Positions 1 through 5,636 of a stretch of 5,636 nucleotides of DNA are shown here, piece after piece; positions within the stretch are counted from its first letter, which is position 1, and each line of letters opens with the position of its first letter. A model generated the notes under the pieces. The model did no database searches, was not told the DNA's origin, and saw only the letters and a program-made list of their open reading frames with translations. The DNA comes from Bacilli bacterium (GTDB lineage Bacteria > Bacillota_I > Bacilli_A > RFN20 > CAG-288), in NCBI GenBank assembly GCA_900763245.1, contig CAAFJQ010000061.1, positions 1-5,636 of the forward strand. The letters are read 5' to 3'. A program made the position numbers and the translations under genes.

Positions 1-8
1 AACTTCAT

Positions 9-15
9 AAGAGGT
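9..15 (+). promoter_or_regulatory. Ribosome binding site of the first ABC exporter gene
   Basis: The sequence AAGAGGT lies 4 nt before the ATG at 20 and matches the Shine-Dalgarno consensus well at GAGGT. An in-frame TAA at 8-10 stops any upstream extension, and no other start codon lies between it and the ATG. Together these fix the start of gene 1. The operon promoter is not in the window, because only 19 nt precede the gene. Confidence 0.8.
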
Positions 16-19
16 ACTT

Positions 20-1870
20 ATGCTAACTAAAACAAGCGATGCCTACAAAAAACACATTCCGGCACTGATATTAGGGCCGACACTGAAGATGATCGAAGCG
101 ATATTCGATCTTCTCATTCCGTTATTCATGAAGTCAATCATCGACTTATCCAAAAACGTTTCATCGAGTCTCGATCCGCTGACTGGAATGAACACCATCA
201 ACAGATCGATTTCCAAGTTCATACTTCTCTTTGGAACCTGGATCGATGGAAATGAATCTCTCAACTTTGCAATCATCGGCGGAACGATGATTCTCATCAT
301 GGGTGTCTTAGGCTTTCTGACGACAATGGTAACACAGTATGTCGCTGCTAAAACCGCAGTGGCTGTCGGAACAGATGTCAGGGATTCCCTCTACCAGAAG
401 ATTCTTTCTCTTTCCAAAAAGGACAGAGAGAAATTAGGAAACAACAGACTGCTTACGATTCTCAATGCTGATTCCTATCAGGTTCAGCAAGGCGTTCTGA
501 TCTTCATCCGTCTGATTGTCCGTGCGCCTTTCATCATCTTGGGCGCTCTTGTCATCTCCATCATCTTAGACTGGCAGATCGGCCTTGTCTTTGTTGCTAT
601 TATCCCTTTGATCTTGTTTGTCATCTTCTACATCATGGGAAAATCAAGCAAAGAATATCTGAAGATTCAGGAAAAGCTGGATGGCTTATCCAATAAATCA
701 TCCGATACTCTTGATGGTGCCAAAGTCATCAGAGCCTTCAATTCCGAAGGAATGGAAGACGAAGACTTCTCCGCTAAGGCAGAAGACTATCGACTCTCTG
801 CCACACATGTTCAGAAGCTTAACGCGCTGATCAACCCTCTCACTTTCGCTATCATCGCCTTAGCGACATCCATGGTTGTTGTCTTAGGCGGTCTTCCGAT
901 CATTTCAAACAACGCGACAGATCCTATCCTCGCTTCCCAGACCTCTTCTACGATCATCACTGAAGTTGCCTATCTTGCTCAGATCTTCACAACCCTTGTC
1001 CAATTGACAAATGTTGTCATGATTCTCACAAAGGCAAAGGTCTCTTCCAAACGTATCAATTCCGTCTTAGGAATCGCACCATCCATTCATGACAGCGAAC
1101 ATCCTTTCACCAAAGAAATCAAAGAAGGTGATGAGATTCTCTCCTTTGATGATGTCAGTCTCGGATACAAAGACGAAGGCAACTTAGCGCTTCAGAACAT
1201 CGATTTCTCCTTGAAGAAAGGTCAGTCCTTAGGCATCATCGGCGGTACCGGAAGCGGTAAATCGACGCTGATCAATCTGATGGAACGTTTCCTTGATGCC
1301 ACAAAAGGCAAGGTCTCTTATAAAGGCGAAGATATCAAGAACTATTCACTTTCTGAACTGAGAGAAGAGATTGCTCTCGTCCCACAGAAATCCGTTCTCT
1401 TCAAAGGAACAATCCGTTCCAACATGAAGATGGCTAACGAAGACTGCACTGATGAAGAAATCACGGACAGTCTTAAAAATGCGATGGCCTATGAATTTGT
1501 CAGCAAATACAAAGAATACATCGATTATGAGGTCGAAGAAGGAGGAAAGAACTTCTCCGGCGGACAAAGACAGAGACTTTGCATCGCAAGAGCATTAGTC
1601 AAACATCCGGAAGTCATCATACTCGATGACTCCACATCCGCTTTGGACCTTCTCACCGATAAGACAGTCAGAGAAAACATCCATAACCACTATCAGGGCA
1701 TCACCAAAGTCATCGTCTCTCAGCGTGTCTCTACCGTTTCCGACTGTGATCTGATTCTTGTGCTAGAAGGCGGAAAGCTCATCGGAAAAGGAACACATGA
1801 TGAGCTGATGAACACTTGTGATATCTATCGTGAGACTTACGAAAGTCAGACGAGAAAGGAGAACGACTGA
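20..1870 (+). CDS. ABC exporter half-transporter, degenerate-ATPase subunit (TM287/LmrC/BmrC/EfrA type)
   Basis: This 616-residue protein is one half of a heterodimeric ABC exporter in the cytoplasmic membrane. The N-terminal part (about 1-345) has six hydrophobic segments, near residues 13-40, 80-108, 158-182, 185-207, 268-292 and 311-338. The ATPase domain follows (about 372-600). Visible motifs are the A-loop Tyr383, Walker A 408-416 (GGTGSGKST), Q-loop Gln456, signature FSGGQ at 512-516, Walker B ending at Asp536, and D-loop SALD at 540-543. The catalytic Glu after Walker B is Asp537 and the H-loop His is Gln568. Both changes mark the degenerate subunit of known heterodimers such as TM287. 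The protein is longer than the usual 570-580 residues. Most of the excess is in the outer loop between segments 1 and 2 (about residues 42-80). Its partner is the next gene, which starts 1 nt after this stop. The substrate cannot be read from sequence; drugs, peptides or lipids are all possible. No N-terminal peptidase domain is present, so it is not a peptide-processing bacteriocin exporter. Confidence 0.95.
   Translation: MLTKTSDAYKKHIPALILGPTLKMIEAIFDLLIPLFMKSIIDLSKNVSSSLDPLTGMNTINRSISKFILLFGTWIDGNESLNFAIIGGTMILIMGVLGFLTTMVTQYVAAKTAVAVGTDVRDSLYQKILSLSKKDREKLGNNRLLTILNADSYQVQQGVLIFIRLIVRAPFIILGALVISIILDWQIGLVFVAIIPLILFVIFYIMGKSSKEYLKIQEKLDGLSNKSSDTLDGAKVIRAFNSEGMEDEDFSAKAEDYRLSATHVQKLNALINPLTFAIIALATSMVVVLGGLPIISNNATDPILASQTSSTIITEVAYLAQIFTTLVQLTNVVMILTKAKVSSKRINSVLGIAPSIHDSEHPFTKEIKEGDEILSFDDVSLGYKDEGNLALQNIDFSLKKGQSLGIIGGTGSGKSTLINLMERFLDATKGKVSYKGEDIKNYSLSELREEIALVPQKSVLFKGTIRSNMKMANEDCTDEEITDSLKNAMAYEFVSKYKEYIDYEVEEGGKNFSGGQRQRLCIARALVKHPEVIILDDSTSALDLLTDKTVRENIHNHYQGITKVIVSQRVSTVSDCDLILVLEGGKLIGKGTHDELMNTCDIYRETYESQTRKEND
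1855..1861 (+). promoter_or_regulatory. Ribosome binding site of the second ABC exporter gene
   Basis: AAAGGAG lies inside the last codons of gene 1, 10 nt before the ATG at 1872. The frame is open back to a GTG at 1818, but that start has no good ribosome site and would add 18 basic residues before a typical exporter N terminus. The ATG at 1872 is therefore preferred. The TGA of gene 1 (1868-1870) and this ATG are separated by one base, which suggests translational coupling and equal production of the two subunits. Confidence 0.8.
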
Positions 1871-1871
1871 T

Positions 1872-3599
1872 ATGAATTTCAAAAAACGTTTCTTCTCTTA
1901 TCTGATTCCCCAGAAAAAACTTATCGTCACTGTCTCCGTCTTCGTCCTTATCTTCCTTCTCTCTCAGCTATCTCAGCCGTTCTTGGTCGGTAAGGCGCTC
2001 AATGCGGCATTAGCAGGCAACAAGGATAGCTTCCTTGTCATCATCATTGTCTGCTTCGCATTATCGCTTCTTGGCGCCATCGCTGACTTCGTCTTCGAAT
2101 ACAGCGTCGGCATCATGACACAAAAAGTCATCTATGAAATCAGAAAAGATGTCTATCAGAAGTTCAATACAGTATCTATCGATACGATCTTCAAAGAAAA
2201 ACATGGTGATTTGGTTCAGTTAGAAATCGGCGATGTCGAAAATGTCGCAAATGGTCTCTTCTCCGTCTTCAAATCTTTGATCGAAGGCGTCTTATCTGTC
2301 ATCATCACCATCATCATGATGTTCACAGTCAACTGGATTTTGGCTCTTGGCGTCATCCTCCTCTCTCCTCTCTCTATCCTGATGTCCCGCTTTGTCGCAC
2401 AGTTCTCCCATAAATATTTCAAAAAACAGGCTAAGCTTCAGTCCGATCTCAACAGTATCTCGCTTGAGGCTATCGACAATATCGACTGCCTTCAGTCCCT
2501 CAACTATCAATCCCGTTCCATTGAATCCTTCAAGAATCAGGATGAAGAGCTGAGAAAAGGGGGCAAAATCGCACAATTCTCTGCCTCTTGGACCAATCCG
2601 ACCACAAGACTTGTCAACAATACCATCTATGCCATCATCGGCATTGCCGGTATCATCATGATTCCGTATTCTTCTGCACTCAGCGCATATCACGCTGCCA
2701 TGAATATCGGTAATCTCTCCTCCTTCTTAAGCTATACGACACAGTATACAAAGCCGTTCAACGAGATCAGCAGTGTCTTAAGCGAATACGAAAGCGCCGT
2801 CTTCTCCTTCAAGAGAATCGATGCCTTCCTTGCTAAGGAGGATGATATCGATGTCGGAAGTGAGGATGTAACTGAGATCAATGAGATTCAGTTCAAAGAT
2901 ATGTTCTTCAGTTACGAAAAGGATCAGAAGCTCATCGAAGACTTCAATGAGACGATTCATAAAGGCGAAAAAGTCGCAATCGTCGGTCCGACAGGTGCCG
3001 GAAAATCGACTCTTATCAATGTGTTGATGCGATTCTATGATCCAACCAAAGGCTCTGTTCTCTATAACGGCAAAGAAGGAACCTCCATCAAGAAGTCCTT
3101 GTTGAGAAAGAACTTCGGCATGGTTCTTCAGGAGACTTGGATCTTCACAGGAACCATCATGGACAACGTCCGTTACGCAAAGCCTAGCGCCAGCGATGAA
3201 GAGGTTATCTCTGCCTGTAAAAGAGCACATGCTGACACCTTCATCAACACCCTTCCTGAAGGTTACAACACTAAAGTCAGTGCGAAGCAGGGATTGAGCG
3301 AAGGTGAAAGACAGATGCTCACCATCGCCCGTGTCATGCTCCTTGAGCCTGACATTGTCATCCTTGATGAAGCAACCAGCAATGTCGATACCCGTACAGA
3401 GAAGCTGATCACTGATGCCTTTGACAGACTTCTTGAAAACAAGACATCGATTGTCATTGCACATCGTTTGTCGACAATCAGAAATTCGGATTTGATTCTT
3501 GTCCTCAAAGATGGTCACATCATTGAGCAGGGAAGCCATAACGCATTGATGGAAAAGCAGGGATTCTACTATTCCATGTATGCGTCTCAGTTCAGATAA
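1872..3599 (+). CDS. ABC exporter half-transporter, catalytic subunit (TM288/LmrD/BmrD/EfrB type)
   Basis: This 575-residue protein is the second half of the heterodimeric exporter. Six hydrophobic segments lie near residues 16-40, 53-76, 130-152, 154-173, 248-270 and 278-300, and an ATPase domain follows from about 335 to 565. Visible motifs are A-loop Tyr348, Walker A 372-380 (GPTGAGKST), Q-loop Gln420, Walker B ending in Asp499 with the catalytic Glu500, D-loop SNVD at 503-506 and H-loop His531. The signature is LSEGE at 475-479 instead of LSGGQ. In heterodimeric exporters the altered signature of this subunit faces the degenerate Walker motifs of its partner. The normal FSGGQ of gene 1 faces the intact Walker A, Glu500 and His531 here. 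The pair therefore has one active and one degenerate ATP site, as in TM287/288. The C-terminal part, including the ATSNVDTRTE stretch, resembles TM288 closely. The gene lies between gene 1 (1-nt gap) and the lipoprotein gene (13-nt gap). The substrate is unknown. Confidence 0.95.
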   Translation: MNFKKRFFSYLIPQKKLIVTVSVFVLIFLLSQLSQPFLVGKALNAALAGNKDSFLVIIIVCFALSLLGAIADFVFEYSVGIMTQKVIYEIRKDVYQKFNTVSIDTIFKEKHGDLVQLEIGDVENVANGLFSVFKSLIEGVLSVIITIIMMFTVNWILALGVILLSPLSILMSRFVAQFSHKYFKKQAKLQSDLNSISLEAIDNIDCLQSLNYQSRSIESFKNQDEELRKGGKIAQFSASWTNPTTRLVNNTIYAIIGIAGIIMIPYSSALSAYHAAMNIGNLSSFLSYTTQYTKPFNEISSVLSEYESAVFSFKRIDAFLAKEDDIDVGSEDVTEINEIQFKDMFFSYEKDQKLIEDFNETIHKGEKVAIVGPTGAGKSTLINVLMRFYDPTKGSVLYNGKEGTSIKKSLLRKNFGMVLQETWIFTGTIMDNVRYAKPSASDEEVISACKRAHADTFINTLPEGYNTKVSAKQGLSEGERQMLTIARVMLLEPDIVILDEATSNVDTRTEKLITDAFDRLLENKTSIVIAHRLSTIRNSDLILVLKDGHIIEQGSHNALMEKQGFYYSMYASQFR

Positions 3600-3600
3600 T

Positions 3601-3607
3601 AGGAGGT
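3601..3607 (+). promoter_or_regulatory. Ribosome binding site of the lipoprotein gene
   Basis: AGGAGGT is a full consensus Shine-Dalgarno site, placed 5 nt before the ATG at 3613 and just after the stop of gene 2. It decides the start. An in-frame ATG at 3580 would put eleven extra, partly charged residues before the signal peptide and lies inside gene 2. The ATG at 3608 touches the Shine-Dalgarno site and meets a stop after two codons. This is the strongest ribosome site of the three genes. Confidence 0.88.
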
Positions 3608-3612
3608 ATGAT

Positions 3613-5427
3613 ATGAACAGAAAAAAAACATTGCCCCTTCTCATCCTTTCAATCTTATTGACAGGCTGTGAAACAGAAGTGCCCGAAACACCGGTTGAAA
3701 GTGTCAATCCGCCCGCAACAAGCGAAACCAACACGATTCCGGTTTTAAAGAATGTCATGTTCGATGAAGTCGGAAATGAAAGCATCACCTATGTCGAAAA
3801 CATCAAGGGTGTAAATGCTTCCAAGGAATTCGACTACACCGTCATGACAGAATTTTCCAAAGACTGCTTCTTAGGAAAAATTGTCGATGATGTGGAAACC
3901 AGAAATGTTGTTTCAAAGCTTTCCTATTATTCCAAAAACGGAAAGGTCGCCTTTTCCTCTCATCCTGACAAGTACAACAAGGTGAAGGAAAACGTCACAT
4001 CTGTCAATTGGGCTAAAAGCATCTATGTCAATAATCTCGGCAACTTATCAAAAGATGTCTTTGATTATGTCAGCAAAGACGACTTCGGAACTGCAACCTA
4101 TTCCATGTCTACAACTGCCATAACAAGCAAAGCGACAAAAGAGATCGTCGATAAAATCTATAACTCTGCCAGCAGCTATATTCATGGCGGAACCGACTCC
4201 AAATTCGGCGGAGACAATCTTGTCAAAATGGATCTCTATGTCACCAAGAAAGGCATTTCAGGTTTCTACTTGAAGTATTCCAAGGTCGAGAATGAGACAA
4301 GAGCCTATACAGAGCTCACGGTCAGCTTAGAGAATGTCGGTTCAACCACTTTGACCAAAGATGATGTCTGCCCAAGCCCTTACACGCACGCTAGTGAACT
4401 CAACAGCAGATATGCATCTCTCACCGCTGCGTTAAATGAGATGAAAGGATACAACTATCAGATCGATGTTGAGATCAAAAGAGAGGCAACACCGATTCAG
4501 CGTTCCAAAGGTGTCTTCTTCGCTGATGGTTATTCCGGTTATGATGAATCGATTTCAAATGGCAAATCCACCTTCTCCTATTATGGAATCCATAAGAGAA
4601 CAGATGGAAAATATGAAAGATATGGCGGAAATACAGCAGATGAACTGAAAGGCGAAGTTTATCGTACCGCTCCTCACCAGGGACTGATGAATTTTGACTT
4701 CAGCGGCGATATCTTCGAATACGACAGAACTAAATCGACCGATACAAAAAGCGTCTTTTCTATCAATCCCGACTTCAAGCTCTATAACAGCATCAGCGAT
4801 ATCAGCGAAGATATGACCTATGATGAGTTTGCAACCTATGCCAATGGTCTCACCTTAGAGGTCGAAAACAATCATCTGACCTCCTTTTCTTTCGGATTCT
4901 CGGACAATTTGGAAAACAAATACACCTTCGTTGAAAAGGTCACGAACCATGGTGGAGTGACTTCTGTTCCTAATGAGATTGCCGACTTCAGCAATTACAA
5001 AGAGTATGTCTCTCCCTCTTCCTTCAAGGAAGTTTCCGTCGGTGTCTTCTCTATGAATACGATGACTATTGCATATACTAGCAATGCAGAAGCAATCATC
5101 CGCAACGAATTATATAACGCAAGCGCACTCCCGCTTCTTCCTTTCCCCTTAGTCGGTGATGCCGCTTACTATTACGATTCCGCAACATTCATCCCCGCCT
5201 CCATCATCCCTGCCGCCTTATACTTCTTCTTCGATGAAGGAACAGATGAAATCGCCACTGTCTACAAAAAGATCAAGGCGAGCATCAATTCCGCAGGATA
5301 CAGCCTTGTCGACTCTGATGAGAAGAGTGCAACACAAACCATCAACAACACTTACGAAATCACCTTGGAATACTCTTCCGGTTCTATCTGTCTTAGTTAC
5401 TCTACCCCGATCAGTTACGAAAATTAA
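3613..5427 (+). CDS. Large secreted lipoprotein of unknown family, operon partner of the ABC exporter
   Basis: This 604-residue protein has a lipoprotein signal: a basic start (MNRKK), a hydrophobic core and the lipobox LTGC, with Cys19 as the lipid anchor. A Pro/Glu/Thr/Ser-rich tether follows (about 20-43). It should be anchored on the outer face of the cytoplasmic membrane. I do not recognise a named family. The body looks mainly beta-stranded. Residues about 50-258 and 270-460 may be two related domains, because the strand-rich stretches 205-250 and 412-455 resemble each other. The second unit starts with a helix-then-strand pattern (ALNEMKGYNYQIDVEI), as LolA/LppX-like lipid-binding domains do. 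This fold guess is inference. A smaller C-terminal part (about 465-604) has an LPLLPFP stretch at 506-512, a helix at about 545-562 and a closing strand pair. Beyond the anchor there are three cysteines, at 85, 253 and 593. It lacks the look of a substrate-binding protein of an importer, and its neighbours are exporter subunits. Possible roles are to accept or chaperone the exported substrate, to sense it, or to protect the cell from it. Codon use resembles the neighbouring genes. Confidence 0.9.
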   Translation: MNRKKTLPLLILSILLTGCETEVPETPVESVNPPATSETNTIPVLKNVMFDEVGNESITYVENIKGVNASKEFDYTVMTEFSKDCFLGKIVDDVETRNVVSKLSYYSKNGKVAFSSHPDKYNKVKENVTSVNWAKSIYVNNLGNLSKDVFDYVSKDDFGTATYSMSTTAITSKATKEIVDKIYNSASSYIHGGTDSKFGGDNLVKMDLYVTKKGISGFYLKYSKVENETRAYTELTVSLENVGSTTLTKDDVCPSPYTHASELNSRYASLTAALNEMKGYNYQIDVEIKREATPIQRSKGVFFADGYSGYDESISNGKSTFSYYGIHKRTDGKYERYGGNTADELKGEVYRTAPHQGLMNFDFSGDIFEYDRTKSTDTKSVFSINPDFKLYNSISDISEDMTYDEFATYANGLTLEVENNHLTSFSFGFSDNLENKYTFVEKVTNHGGVTSVPNEIADFSNYKEYVSPSSFKEVSVGVFSMNTMTIAYTSNAEAIIRNELYNASALPLLPFPLVGDAAYYYDSATFIPASIIPAALYFFFDEGTDEIATVYKKIKASINSAGYSLVDSDEKSATQTINNTYEITLEYSSGSICLSYSTPISYEN

Positions 5428-5432
5428 ATTAG

Positions 5433-5477
5433 AAAAGAGACTTTGTCAGACAATTTGTCCGATAGGGTCTCTTTTTT
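5433..5477 (+). terminator. Rho-independent terminator of the three-gene operon
   Basis: The hairpin starts 5 nt after the lipoprotein stop codon. Bases 5433-5447 pair with 5461-5475 over 15 positions, three of them G-U. After one A/C mismatch the arm continues with GACA (5449-5452) against TGTC (5456-5459), leaving a 3-nt loop. A run of six T follows at 5472-5477, partly shared with the stem. The A-rich outer left arm gives a T-rich tail on the other strand too, so it could also stop transcription coming from the right. Confidence 0.92.
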
Positions 5478-5518
5478 GATGAATCGTTACCAAAGTGTAG
5501 ATTAGCACGATAAATTAT

Positions 5519-5559
5519 GAAGGTATTTTCAAATTGGCTTATGAAAATGCCTTCTTTTT
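5519..5559 (+). terminator. Second Rho-independent terminator
   Basis: GAAGGTATTTTC (5519-5530) pairs with GAAAATGCCTTC (5543-5554) over 12 positions, one of them G-U, around a 12-nt loop. Five T follow directly at 5555-5559. It lies 41 nt beyond the first terminator with no gene between, so it is either a backup for the operon or the end of a short RNA or repeated intergenic element. The spacer 5478-5518 shows no reading frame, and I see no convincing promoter in it. Confidence 0.82.
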
Positions 5560-5561
5560 GC

Positions 5562-5621
5562 ATCCGTTCCGTAATCCGTGTCCTAAAAGAATCTGGAAAT
5601 CCGTATCCGTATCCGTTCCGT
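5562..5621 (+). repeat. Cluster of short ATCCGT/TCCGT direct repeats
   Basis: Seven copies of TCCGT lie within 59 bases, at 5563, 5568, 5575, 5600, 5606, 5612 and 5617. Five of them read ATCCGT, and three of those are in perfect tandem (5599-5616). The 11-mer ATCCGTTCCGT occurs twice, at 5562-5572 and 5611-5621. The cluster starts 2 nt after the T-run of the second terminator and may continue past the window. On the minus strand the units read ACGGAT, and an open frame of 31 codons (5634 down to a TAA at 5541-5539) contains them as a TDTDTD run. I see no start codon or ribosome site for it, so I do not call it a gene. Its function is unknown; a protein-binding array or a dispersed intergenic repeat are both possible. 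Confidence 0.7.
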
Positions 5622-5636
5622 CATTCCCACGGCATG

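Noticed and set aside
1..10. Possible last codons of an upstream gene (ACT TCA TAA)
   Set aside because: Ten bases cannot show a gene. A stop triplet here is easily chance, though a regulator gene upstream would be typical.
2297..2324. ATC/ATG trinucleotide-like run
   Set aside because: It encodes an Ile/Met-rich membrane segment with the preferred ATC codon and needs no other explanation.
2292..2693. A 133-codon minus-strand open frame inside gene 2
   Set aside because: It is a shadow of the membrane-domain coding sequence and its translation is a low-complexity, charged sequence with no ribosome site support.
2778..3788. A 336-codon open frame on the minus strand across the ATPase domain of gene 2 and the start of gene 3
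   Set aside because: It is antisense to a clear ABC ATPase, its product has no recognisable domain or signal, and it crosses a gene boundary. The bias for TTC, ATC and GTC codons removes antisense stops.
3613..5427. Lipoprotein as the substrate-binding protein of an ABC importer
   Set aside because: The adjacent ABC proteins are fused membrane-ATPase exporter halves, and the lipoprotein lacks the two-lobe look of a solute-binding protein.
5156..5479. A 107-codon plus-strand frame overlapping the lipoprotein end and running into the terminator
   Set aside because: It is out of frame with a well-supported gene, is Pro/Ser/Thr-rich without domain features, and ends inside the terminator hairpin.
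5486..5516. Possible weak promoter (TTACCA, 18-nt spacer, TAAATT) between the two terminators
   Set aside because: Both boxes match the consensus at only about four of six positions, and any transcript would end at the terminator a few dozen bases later.
5618..5632. Small inverted repeat CCGT/ACGG with a 7-nt loop
   Set aside because: Four base pairs without extension or a T-run are expected by chance.

Overview
The window holds one tightly packed plus-strand operon of three genes, followed by two intrinsic terminators and a short repeat-rich stretch at the right edge. Genes 1 and 2 encode the two halves of a heterodimeric ABC exporter, each a fused membrane domain plus ATPase, of the TM287/288, LmrCD, BmrCD and EfrAB type. 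Gene 3 encodes a 604-residue secreted lipoprotein of unrecognised family. The first and second genes are 1 nt apart and the second and third 13 nt apart. Each has its own Shine-Dalgarno site and no promoter is visible between them, so co-transcription is very likely. The operon promoter and any regulator lie left of the window.

The organism is most likely a low-to-moderate GC member of the Bacillota. The evidence is AGGAGG-type ribosome sites, a lipoprotein with a classic lipobox and no outer-membrane genes, U-tailed hairpin terminators, and a heterodimeric exporter type common in that phylum. Tryptophan is encoded by TGG and gene 1 ends in TGA, so the standard bacterial code applies and Mycoplasma is unlikely. 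Erysipelotrichales or a related gut lineage would fit, but this is a guess from the general look of the lipoprotein and the codon use.

Layout: 1-19, leader with ribosome site; 20-1870, exporter half with the degenerate ATPase; 1872-3599, exporter half with the catalytic ATPase; 3613-5427, lipoprotein; 5433-5477, strong terminator; 5478-5518, short spacer without a recognisable feature; 5519-5559, second terminator; 5562-5621, cluster of seven TCCGT units, five of them as ATCCGT. The right edge cuts off whatever follows.

How the genes may work together: the two ABC proteins should pair into one exporter with one degenerate and one active ATP site. The lipoprotein would sit on the outer face of the same membrane. 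It may carry two tandem LolA/LppX-like domains plus a small C-terminal domain. If so, the operon could be an exporter with a dedicated extracytoplasmic lipid- or hydrophobe-binding partner, by analogy with mycobacterial LprG and its partner transporter. That pairing is the most interesting feature here. It rests on gene order and a by-eye fold guess, not on proof.
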